From Streptomyces sp. A1277 (GTDB taxonomy: Bacteria; Actinomycetota; Actinomycetes; Streptomycetales; Streptomycetaceae): 64,000 nt of DNA. Position 1 is the stretch's first letter. Every line of letters begins with the position of its first letter. The notes beneath the pieces were generated by a model. The model ran no database searches. It was given only the letters and a program-made list of their open reading frames with translations, and was not told the origin of the DNA. Location: NCBI RefSeq assembly GCF_004795015.1, contig NZ_SSBI01000025.1:1-64000 (forward strand). Reading direction: 5' to 3'. Position numbers and translations under genes: made by a program. Positions 17,312 through 24,355 of the stretch are shown piece by piece.

Positions 17312-17455
17312 GTCAGGGGTACCGCTCCATCGTCTCCGCCGCCCGGCCCCCGGTCGTCACTCCCGGTGCCCGTTCCCGGGGCCCTCTCGAGTCGCATCAT
17401 CCGGCCTTCGGCATCCTCCTCGGGTATGACATCGGGGCCCGCACGCCCCGGGAGG

Positions 17456-18478
17456 CTACGCCCGCGGCGCCCCCGTCGACCCGCGCGGCTCCAGCCGGGC
17501 CGCCGCGTCCTCGTAGCCCTCGGCGGTACCGTCCGTGACCAGGGAGAGCAGGGTGCGGGCCGCGCGGCCCCCGTACGCCGGGATGTCGCGGCTCAGTGCG
17601 GTCAGCGGGGGGCGGACGACCCGGGAGAGCTGGGAGTCGTCCCAGGCGACGAGGGAGAGGTCGCCGGGCACGTCGAGGCCCATCTCCTGGGCGACCGAGA
17701 GGCCGGCGACGGCCATGATGTCGTTGTCGTAGACGACGGCGGTGGGCCGCCGGGGCGAGCTGATCAGCCGGCGGGTGGCGTGCGCCCCGTCCTCGCCGGA
17801 GTAGCCCGTGTGCACGATGACCGGCTCGCCGAGCCCGAGTTCGGCGCAGACCTCGCGCTGGGCCCGGTCGCGCAGCGCTGTGTGGCTGAGCTCCGGCATG
17901 CCGGCGACCCGGGCGACCGAGCGGTGGCCGAGGGCGGCGAGGTAGGTGAAGGTGTCGCGGACGGCCGCCGCGTCGTCGGACCAGACGGCGGGCAGCGGTC
18001 CGGCCGCCGAGGGGTGGCCGATCGCCACGGCGGGCAGGCCGAGTTCGGCGACGCCCTCGATGCGGGGGTCGGGGTCGCGCAGGTCGGTGAGGAAGACGCC
18101 GTCCACCCGGCCCTCGCCCCACCAGCGGCGGTAGACCTCCAGCTCCTGCGCCGGGTCGGTGACGACCTGGAGGAGCAGGGCGCAGCCGCGCGGCGAGAGT
18201 TCGGACTCGATGCCGCTGATCAGCTCCATGAAGAAGGGTTCGACGCCGAGCAGCCGGGCGGGCCGGCACAGCGCCAGGCCGACCGCGTCGGCCCGGGCGC
18301 GGGTGAGGGCGCGGGCCGCGCTGTTGGGGCGCCAGCCGATCTCCTGCGCGATGGCCTTGATGGCGGAACGGGTCGCGGGGGAGACGCCGGGCCGGTCGTT
18401 GAGCGCGTAGGACACCGCGACCTTGGACACCCCTGCGCGGGCCGCGATGTCGGCGATCGTGGGGCGGTGTTTGGGCAT
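17456..18478 (-). CDS. LacI-family transcriptional regulator of the adjacent sugar locus
   Basis: A 340-residue repressor. The N-terminal helix-turn-helix TIADIAARAGVSKVAVSYAL and hinge RPNSAARAL are intact, followed by a periplasmic-binding-like effector domain (about 65-330). The ATG at 18478 (MPKHRPT) is chosen because it places the HTH at the canonical distance from the N-terminus. It is transcribed divergently from the binding-protein gene of an oligosaccharide transporter and beta-mannosidase operon, which makes it the likely sugar-responsive repressor of that operon. Candidate operators lie at 18489-18500, 18591-18604 and 18647-18658. Confidence 0.9.
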   Translation of the reverse strand: MPKHRPTIADIAARAGVSKVAVSYALNDRPGVSPATRSAIKAIAQEIGWRPNSAARALTRARADAVGLALCRPARLLGVEPFFMELISGIESELSPRGCALLLQVVTDPAQELEVYRRWWGEGRVDGVFLTDLRDPDPRIEGVAELGLPAVAIGHPSAAGPLPAVWSDDAAAVRDTFTYLAALGHRSVARVAGMPELSHTALRDRAQREVCAELGLGEPVIVHTGYSGEDGAHATRRLISSPRRPTAVVYDNDIMAVAGLSVAQEMGLDVPGDLSLVAWDDSQLSRVVRPPLTALSRDIPAYGGRAARTLLSLVTDGTAEGYEDAAARLEPRGSTGAPRA

Positions 18479-18488
18479 GCGACCTCGC

Positions 18489-18500
18489 TTAACCGGTTCG
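18489..18500. promoter_or_regulatory. LacI-type operator candidate in front of its own gene
   Basis: TTAACCGGTTCG contains the palindrome AACCGGTT with the central CG typical of LacI-family sites, ten bases upstream of the regulator start. A 10/12 identical copy, TTACCCGGTTCA, lies at 18647-18658 just downstream of the divergent promoter. Confidence 0.5.
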
Positions 18501-18590
18501 TGTTGCACCCGCATCCTAGACGCCGAGCCGCCCGCTTGCCGCCCCTCGGCCGAGGAACGATCGTCCAACTCCCGTGCCGGATCAGAGGAA

Positions 18591-18658
18591 TGGGAGCGCT
18601 CCCGCACTCTTGACAGCGTTACCCGGCGGCCTTAACTTCACGGCACTTACCCGGTTCA
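18591..18658 (+). promoter_or_regulatory. Promoter of the oligosaccharide transporter operon with two operator candidates
   Basis: TTGACA at 18610-18615 and TAACTT at 18633-18638 are separated by 17 bases, a near-consensus vegetative promoter. Immediately upstream, TGGGAGCGCTCCCG (18591-18604) matches the CebR/LacI-type box TGGGAGCGCTCCCA at 13 of 14 positions. Downstream, TTACCCGGTTCA (18647-18658) repeats the site found next to the LacI gene. Repression by the local LacI protein, and possibly by a cellobiose-type repressor, is inferred. Confidence 0.65.
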
Positions 18659-18699
18659 GTAACTCCGCTCGGCAGGGACGGCGGGGAGAAGGAGGGACG

Positions 18700-20433
18700 A
18701 TGGGCACGGGATTCCGGGGACGGATCGCGGCCACGCTCGCCGTGATCGCACTCGCCGCCACAGCGTGCACGGGGGGCGGCTCCTCGGCGGGCGGTTCGGG
18801 CGGCTCCGGCGGCAAAAGCGGTGCGCTTCCCCGTAACGAGACGCTCTACACCACCGGCACCCAGTGGGGTCCGCCGGCCAACTACAACCCGCTGCACAAC
18901 TGGGACCACGCCACCGGCACCAAGGGCCTGGTCTACGAGACCCTGTTCCACTTCGACCCCAACGAGGGCAAGCTGACGCCCTGGCTCGCCGAATCGGGCA
19001 GCTGGACCGGGGCGAAGACCTACGAGGTGAAGCTGCGCCCCGGCATCACCTGGTCCGACGGCAAGCCGCTCACCGCCGAGGACGTCGCCTACTCCTACGA
19101 GATCGGCAAGATCGAGGCTTCCTCCTTCCACAGCCTGTGGAGCTGGCTGTCCGGCGCCGAGGCGGTGGACGCCACCACCGTCCGCTTCACCTTCAAGGAG
19201 GCCCGCTACCAGGAGTGGGACTTCACCCTCTACGGGCAGCCCGTCGTTCCCGAGCACATCTGGGGCAAACGCTCCGAGAAGGAGGTCCTGGACGGCGTCA
19301 ACGACAAGCCCGTAGGCACCGGCGCGTACACGCTCAAGAGCCACACCCAGGACCGGGTCGTCTGGCAGCGGCGCGACGACTGGTGGGGTGTGAAGGCCCT
19401 GTCCATGAAGCCCGCGCCCCGCTACATCGTGGACGTCTCCAACCCCAGCAACGAGGTCGTCATCGGCCAGCTCGGCCAGGGTCAGCTGGACCTGAGCAAC
19501 AACTTCCTGCCCGGCGCCGCCTCCCTGGTCAAGAGCGAGAAGGTCGTCTCGTACTACGACGAGCCGCCCTACATGCTCTCCGCCAACACCGCCTGGCTGG
19601 TGCCCAACACCACGAAGAAGCCGATGGGCGACGCCGCCTTCCGCAAGGCGCTCGCCGCCTCCGTCGACACCGGGAAGATCGTCAAGGGCGTGTACGGGGG
19701 ACTGGTCAAGGCGGCCGACCCGACCGGGCTGCTCCCGCAGTGGGACAAGTTCATCGACAAGGGCCTCGCCGCGAGCGAGGGCTTCACCTTCGACACCGCC
19801 AAGGCCAAGCAGCTCCTCGCGGACGCCGGGTACAAGGACACCGACGGCGACGGGCTGGTGGAGAACAAGGACGGCTCGAAGATCAGCCTCAAGCTGGCCG
19901 TGCCCACCGGCTGGACCGACTGGATGGAGGCCGCCAAGGTCATCGCCTCGTCCGCCAAGGCCGCGGGGATCAGGATCACCACCGAGTTCCCCGACGCCAA
20001 CGCCCTCAACGAACAGCGCGGCAAGGGCGACTTCGACCTCGTCGTCAACAACGAGCGCCAGCTCTCCAGCACCCCGTGGACGTACTACGAATACATGTTC
20101 CAGCTGCCCGTCCAGAAGCAGCAGAACACGGTCAACTTCGGCCGCTACGAGAACGAGGACGCCTGGAAGCTCGTCCAGGAACTCGGCGCGGTGAAGACCG
20201 ACGACACCGAGGGCATGAAGAAGGTCATCTCCAGGATCCAGGACATCCAGCTCAAGGAGATGCCCGTCATCCCCCTCTGGTACAACGGCCTGTGGGCCCA
20301 GTCCACCACCGGCACCTGGACCAACTGGCCCTCGGACGCCGAAGGCGCGCCCAAGTACGCACCCGCGATGTGGCGCAACTGGCTGGAGATGGGCGGCTTT
20401 GAAGCGCTCACCCAGCTCGAGCCCGCCAAGTGA
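18700..20433 (+). CDS. Family 5 extracellular solute-binding lipoprotein
   Basis: A 577-residue lipoprotein starting at ATG 18700 after GGAGAAGGAGG. Signal peptide with lipobox ATAC places the lipidated cysteine at residue 23, followed by a Gly/Ser-rich linker. The SBP_bac_5 domain spans the rest (LVYETLFHFDPNEGKLTPWLAE, then the family hallmark YEVKLRPGITWSDGKPLTAEDV near 110-130). Family 5 proteins bind peptides, nickel or oligosaccharides. Context (LacI regulator, beta-mannosidase) favours beta-linked manno- or cello-oligosaccharides, as in Thermotoga-type systems. It is the first gene of the operon. Confidence 0.9.
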   Translation: MGTGFRGRIAATLAVIALAATACTGGGSSAGGSGGSGGKSGALPRNETLYTTGTQWGPPANYNPLHNWDHATGTKGLVYETLFHFDPNEGKLTPWLAESGSWTGAKTYEVKLRPGITWSDGKPLTAEDVAYSYEIGKIEASSFHSLWSWLSGAEAVDATTVRFTFKEARYQEWDFTLYGQPVVPEHIWGKRSEKEVLDGVNDKPVGTGAYTLKSHTQDRVVWQRRDDWWGVKALSMKPAPRYIVDVSNPSNEVVIGQLGQGQLDLSNNFLPGAASLVKSEKVVSYYDEPPYMLSANTAWLVPNTTKKPMGDAAFRKALAASVDTGKIVKGVYGGLVKAADPTGLLPQWDKFIDKGLAASEGFTFDTAKAKQLLADAGYKDTDGDGLVENKDGSKISLKLAVPTGWTDWMEAAKVIASSAKAAGIRITTEFPDANALNEQRGKGDFDLVVNNERQLSSTPWTYYEYMFQLPVQKQQNTVNFGRYENEDAWKLVQELGAVKTDDTEGMKKVISRIQDIQLKEMPVIPLWYNGLWAQSTTGTWTNWPSDAEGAPKYAPAMWRNWLEMGGFEALTQLEPAK

Positions 20434-20511
20434 CCCCGCAGTTGTGAGAGCGGCCGGCCCCCGCGCCGGCCCGCTCCGGGGCGCCCGCCGCCCCAGCCCG
20501 TACCCATGACC

Positions 20512-20557
20512 GCCCCGCCGTGCGGTGCCGACCTGACCGCCGCCCGCACGGCGGGGC
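20512..20557 (+). promoter_or_regulatory. Intercistronic hairpin after the binding-protein gene
   Basis: GCCCCGCCGTGCGG (20512-20525) pairs perfectly with CCGCACGGCGGGGC (20544-20557), 14 bp with an 18-base loop, 19 bases before the permease start. Such hairpins often stabilise the binding-protein mRNA or attenuate read-through, giving excess binding protein over membrane subunits. Confidence 0.5.
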
Positions 20558-20575
20558 TCTCTCCGGGGAGCCTCC

Positions 20576-21571
20576 TTGCGCCGCTACTTCGCCCGCAAAC
20601 TTCTCATCTACGCGCTGACCTTCGTCGTCGCCGTCACCGTCAACTGGATGATCCCGCGTTTCATGCCCGGCGACCCGGTCGCCGCCATGGTGGCCCGCGC
20701 CCGGGTCTCGCAGCCCGAGGCCGTCGAGGCCATGCGCGCCTACTACAACAACCTCTTCGGCTTCGACGAGCCCGTCTGGCAGCAGTACCTGCACTTCTGG
20801 AGCGCCCTGCTCCAGGGCGACTTCGGTCTGTCCATATGGGTGTTCCCCAAGCCCGTCGCCGACGTGCTGCTCGACGCCCTCCCGTACACCCTGGGGCTGA
20901 TGATCCCGGCCGTCCTGCTCAGCTGGTTCGTCGGCAACTGGGCCGGGGCGCTGGCCGCCCGGCGCAAGGTGCTCGACAACACCGTGCTCCCGGCCGGCTA
21001 CCTGCTCACCGCCATGCCCTACATGTGGATCGCCGTCATCCTCGCCTGGGCGCTGGGCTCCAAGGCGGGCTGGTTCCCGCTCTCCGGCGGCTACAGCCTC
21101 GACATCCAGCCCAACTGGTCCCTGGACTTCGCCGTGGACCTGCTCCAGCACTGGGTGCTGCCGTTCCTCTCGCTGTTCCTGGTCGCACTCGGCGGCTGGG
21201 CCATCGGCATGCGCAACATGATCATCTACGAGCTGGAGTCCGACTACTCGTCCTACCTCTCGGCCCTCGGCGCACCCCAGCGCCTCATCCGCCGCTACGC
21301 CTTCCGCAACGCCGTCCTGCCCCAGATCACCGGACTCGCCCTCCAACTCGGTGTCCTGGTGGCCGGAGCCCTCGTCACCGAGATCGTCTTCGCCTACCCC
21401 GGGCTCGGCTCCCTGATCCTGGCAGCGATCCAGAACCAGGACTTCTTCCTTCTCCAGGGCGCCTTCCTGTTCACCGTCATCGGCGTCCTGATCGCCAACT
21501 TCCTCATCGACATCGTGTACGTCGTCGTGGACCCCCGTACCCGTACCGGCATGGCAGGAGGCCAGTCATGA
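20576..21571 (+). CDS. ABC transporter permease, DppB/OppB type
   Basis: A 331-residue inner-membrane permease beginning at TTG 20576, with GGGGAG about seven bases upstream. The N-terminal hallmark helix (YFARKLLIYALTFVVAVTVNW) and about six membrane helices fit the BPD_transp_1/OppB family; the ATPase-contact EAA loop lies in the YLSALGAPQRLIRRYAFRNA region. It forms the membrane channel with the next gene, whose ATG overlaps this stop by four bases (ATGA). Confidence 0.92.
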   Translation: MRRYFARKLLIYALTFVVAVTVNWMIPRFMPGDPVAAMVARARVSQPEAVEAMRAYYNNLFGFDEPVWQQYLHFWSALLQGDFGLSIWVFPKPVADVLLDALPYTLGLMIPAVLLSWFVGNWAGALAARRKVLDNTVLPAGYLLTAMPYMWIAVILAWALGSKAGWFPLSGGYSLDIQPNWSLDFAVDLLQHWVLPFLSLFLVALGGWAIGMRNMIIYELESDYSSYLSALGAPQRLIRRYAFRNAVLPQITGLALQLGVLVAGALVTEIVFAYPGLGSLILAAIQNQDFFLLQGAFLFTVIGVLIANFLIDIVYVVVDPRTRTGMAGGQS

Positions 21572-22473
21572 GCACCGTGCCCGAACCGGCCGCCGAACCC
21601 GCCGCACCCTCCGCGCCGGCCACCCGCCCCGGCCGCGAGACGCTGCACTACGCCGTGCGCAACCCCAAGCTCCTCATCGGATTCACCGTCGTCGTACTGC
21701 TCCTGCTCGTCGGCCTCGTCGGGCCGCCGCTGCTCGACACCGCCGACCCCAACGAATACGTCGGCCCGCAGGCCGCCCCGCCCGACGGCACGTACTGGAT
21801 GGGCACCACCACCTTCGGGCAGGACGTCTACGCCCAGTTCGTGCACGGGCTGCGCGCCACCTTCCTGGTCGGCGTCGTCGGCGGGGCCATCGCCGCCGTC
21901 ATCGCCATGCTCGTCGGCTTCCTGGCCGGCTACCGCGGCGGAGCCGTGGACGAGATCCTCAACATGCTCACCAACGTGGTCCTCGTGCTGCCCGCCCTGG
22001 CCGTCCTGCTGATCATCAACGCCTACCTCGGGGTCCGCTCGGTCCCCGTACAGGGCCTGTTCATCGGGCTGACGTCCTGGCCGTGGGCGGCGCGGGCGAT
22101 CCGGGCGCAGACCTTCTCGCTGCGCACCCGCGAGTTCGTGGACCTGGCCCGGCTCAGCGGCAGCGGCACCTGGCGGATCATCTTCCGCGAGATCGCGCCC
22201 AACATGAGCTCGTACCTCTTCATGATGTTCATCCTGCTGTTCGGCGGCTCCGTCCTGATCGCCTCCTCGCTCGACTTCATCGGGCTCGGCCCCACCGAGG
22301 GCGTCTCGCTCGGGCTGATGCTCCAGAGCGCCCAGCAGTGGAGCGCGCTCCAGCTCGGCATGTGGTGGTGGTTCGTCCCGCCGGGCGCCGGGATCACCGC
22401 GATCGTCGGCGCGCTGTACGTCGCCAACGTCGGCCTCGACGAGGTCTTCAACCCGAAACTCCGGGAGGCATGA
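21568..22473 (+). CDS. ABC transporter permease, DppC/OppC type
   Basis: A 301-residue permease with a Pro/Ala-rich cytoplasmic N-terminus, the OppC_N helix (about 40-60), the conserved DPNEYVG and YWMGTTTFGQDVYAQFVHGLR motifs, and a BPD_transp_1 domain with the EAA loop LARLSGSGTWRIIFREIAPN. It pairs with the upstream OppB-type permease. Translation is coupled through the ATGA overlap. Confidence 0.92.
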   Translation: MSTVPEPAAEPAAPSAPATRPGRETLHYAVRNPKLLIGFTVVVLLLLVGLVGPPLLDTADPNEYVGPQAAPPDGTYWMGTTTFGQDVYAQFVHGLRATFLVGVVGGAIAAVIAMLVGFLAGYRGGAVDEILNMLTNVVLVLPALAVLLIINAYLGVRSVPVQGLFIGLTSWPWAARAIRAQTFSLRTREFVDLARLSGSGTWRIIFREIAPNMSSYLFMMFILLFGGSVLIASSLDFIGLGPTEGVSLGLMLQSAQQWSALQLGMWWWFVPPGAGITAIVGALYVANVGLDEVFNPKLREA

Positions 22474-22476
22474 GCC

Positions 22477-22521
22477 ATGAACCTCGCGACCGACCGCTTC
22501 CTGGGAGGCCGGACCCCATGA
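22477..22521 (+). CDS. Possible 14-codon coupling peptide between permease and ATPase
   Basis: ATG at 22477 opens a 14-residue frame (MNLATDRFLGGRTP) whose TGA overlaps the ATG of the ATPase gene at 22518 (ATGA). The frame carries GGGAGG ahead of the ATPase start. It has no similarity I recognise. It may be a translational coupling leader or a chance frame. Confidence 0.3.
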   Translation: MNLATDRFLGGRTP

Positions 22522-23459
22522 CCCTGACCGTGACCGATCTCCGGGTCCACTACCGCACCCTGCGCGGCGAGGTGCGGGCCCTGGACGGCGTCTCCTTCGA
22601 CCTCGCCGACGGGGAGATCCTGGGCCTTGCCGGCGAGTCCGGGTGCGGCAAGAGCACGCTCGGCAAGTCGCTGATCCGCCTCGACGGCCGGATGCGGCAC
22701 GCGGGCGGCACCGTCACCCTCGACGGCGACGACGTGCCGGTGGCCGACGACCGGGCGATGAACGCCTTCCGCTTCCACCGCATCTCGCTCGTCCCGCAGT
22801 ACTCCATGAGCGCCCTCAACCCGACCCGGCGCATCGGGCGCATGATCCGCGAACTGCTCGCCTCGCGCGGCGTCACCGTGGACACCGCCGAACTCCGCCG
22901 CAGGCTCGACCTGGTGGGCCTGGACCACGACGTCCTGGACCGCTACCCGATCGAGCTGTCCGGCGGCATGAAACAGCGCACCGTCATGGTGATCTCCACC
23001 CTGCTCGACCCGTCCGTCCTCATCGCCGACGAGGTGACCTCCGCGCTCGACGTCTCCACCCAGCGGGCCGTCGTCGGCGCGCTCACCGGGCTGCGCGACA
23101 AGGGCCTGGTCACCAGCATGATCTTCGTGACCCACGACCTCGGCCTCACCTCGCACATCGCCGACTCCATCATGGTCATGTACGCGGGCAAGCTCGCCGA
23201 GAAGGCGCCCACGAAGGTCCTGACGACCGCGCCCCGCCACCCGTACACCAAGCTCCTGCTCGGCTCGCTCCCCGCGGTCGGCGCCCGGTACGCCGACCAG
23301 CCCCTCAAGGGCATCGCCGGCGCCCCGCCCTCCCTCCTGAACCCGCCGGCCGGCTGCCGCTTCCGCGACCGCTGCCCGGTCGCCGACGAGCGGTGCGCCG
23401 AGGAGCCCCCCGTCGTGGAGATCGCCCCCCGCCACTCCGTCGCATGCTGGAGGGCCTGA
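22518..23459 (+). CDS. ABC transporter ATP-binding protein, DppD/OppD type
   Basis: A 313-residue ATPase with Walker A GESGCGKST at residues 39-47, Q-loop SLVPQYSM, signature LSGGMKQR, Walker B VLIADEVTSALD and H-loop VTHDLG. The C-terminal oligopeptide/dipeptide-transporter extension has the cysteine pattern GCRFRDRCPVADERC and a final cysteine, known in this family to form an Fe-S-like or structural site. The ATG at 22518 has GGGAGG 11 bases upstream. It works as a heterodimer with the next gene. Confidence 0.92.
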   Translation: MTLTVTDLRVHYRTLRGEVRALDGVSFDLADGEILGLAGESGCGKSTLGKSLIRLDGRMRHAGGTVTLDGDDVPVADDRAMNAFRFHRISLVPQYSMSALNPTRRIGRMIRELLASRGVTVDTAELRRRLDLVGLDHDVLDRYPIELSGGMKQRTVMVISTLLDPSVLIADEVTSALDVSTQRAVVGALTGLRDKGLVTSMIFVTHDLGLTSHIADSIMVMYAGKLAEKAPTKVLTTAPRHPYTKLLLGSLPAVGARYADQPLKGIAGAPPSLLNPPAGCRFRDRCPVADERCAEEPPVVEIAPRHSVACWRA

Positions 23460-24355
23460 TGCTGACCCTCGACCACGTCACCAAGACCTACCGCGCCGGC
23501 GCGTTCGGCGGCGGCTCCGTCACCGCCGTCGACCGGGTCTCCTTCACCGCCGCACCCGGCGAGGTCGTCTCCCTCATCGGCGAGAGCGGCAGCGGCAAGT
23601 CCACCATCGGCCGGATGATCCTCGGCCTCACCGGCGTCAGCTCCGGCACCCTCACCCTGGACGGGCAGCGGGTGCGCCCCGGCAAGGACTTCTACCGCCG
23701 CGTCCAGGGCGTCTTCCAGGACCCCTTCTCCTGCTACAACCCCGTCTTCCGCGCCGACCGCGTCTTCGACCTGGTCCGCCGCGCCTACCACCCCGGCGTC
23801 GGCGACAAGGAGTGGGCCGACCGCGTCGAGAAGGCCGTACGCGATGTGCGCCTGGACCCCGCCCAGGTCCTCGGCCGCTACCCGCACCAGCTCAGCGGCG
23901 GCCAGCTGCAACGCCTCCTCATCGCCCGCGCCCTCCTGCTCGACCTGAGCTTCCTGGTCGCCGACGAGATCACCAGCATGCTCGACGCCTCCACCCGCAT
24001 CGACGTCCTCAACCTCCTGGCCGGCCTCAAGGAACGCGGCCTCGGCGTCCTCTACATCACCCACGACCTCGCGCTCGGCACGTACCTCGCCGAGAAGACC
24101 GTCGTGCTGCGCCGGGGCCGGATCGTGGAACGCGGCGACACCCAGAAGGTCTTCGGCAACCCCCTCCACCCCTACACCCGCACCCTGCTGGCCGCCGTGC
24201 CCCGCCTCAACCAGCCGTGGGACCCGCCGGAGCCGGTCCGGTCCTGCGCCTTCCACGAGGCGGGCCCATCGGCCACCACCGACCTGTACGAGACCGAGCC
24301 GGACCACTTCGTCGCCTGCGCCCAGCTCCCCGACTGCGGAAGGACCCCCGCGTGA
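23459..24355 (+). CDS. ABC transporter ATP-binding protein, DppF/OppF type
   Basis: A 298-residue ATPase: Walker A GESGSGKST at residues 41-49, signature LSGGQLQR, Walker B FLVADEITSMLD and H-loop ITHDLA. The C-terminus again has several cysteines (RSCAF, FVACAQLPDCG). Its ATG shares a base with the upstream stop (TGATG), and its own stop overlaps the GTG of the beta-mannosidase (GTGA), so uptake and hydrolysis genes are translationally linked. Confidence 0.92.
   Translation: MLTLDHVTKTYRAGAFGGGSVTAVDRVSFTAAPGEVVSLIGESGSGKSTIGRMILGLTGVSSGTLTLDGQRVRPGKDFYRRVQGVFQDPFSCYNPVFRADRVFDLVRRAYHPGVGDKEWADRVEKAVRDVRLDPAQVLGRYPHQLSGGQLQRLLIARALLLDLSFLVADEITSMLDASTRIDVLNLLAGLKERGLGVLYITHDLALGTYLAEKTVVLRRGRIVERGDTQKVFGNPLHPYTRTLLAAVPRLNQPWDPPEPVRSCAFHEAGPSATTDLYETEPDHFVACAQLPDCGRTPA

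Noticed and set aside
15212..18613. Frame of over 1100 codons antisense to the ABC transporter and LacI genes
   Set aside because: The minus-strand genes have intact Walker, FtsX and HTH motifs, and the antisense product is low-complexity.
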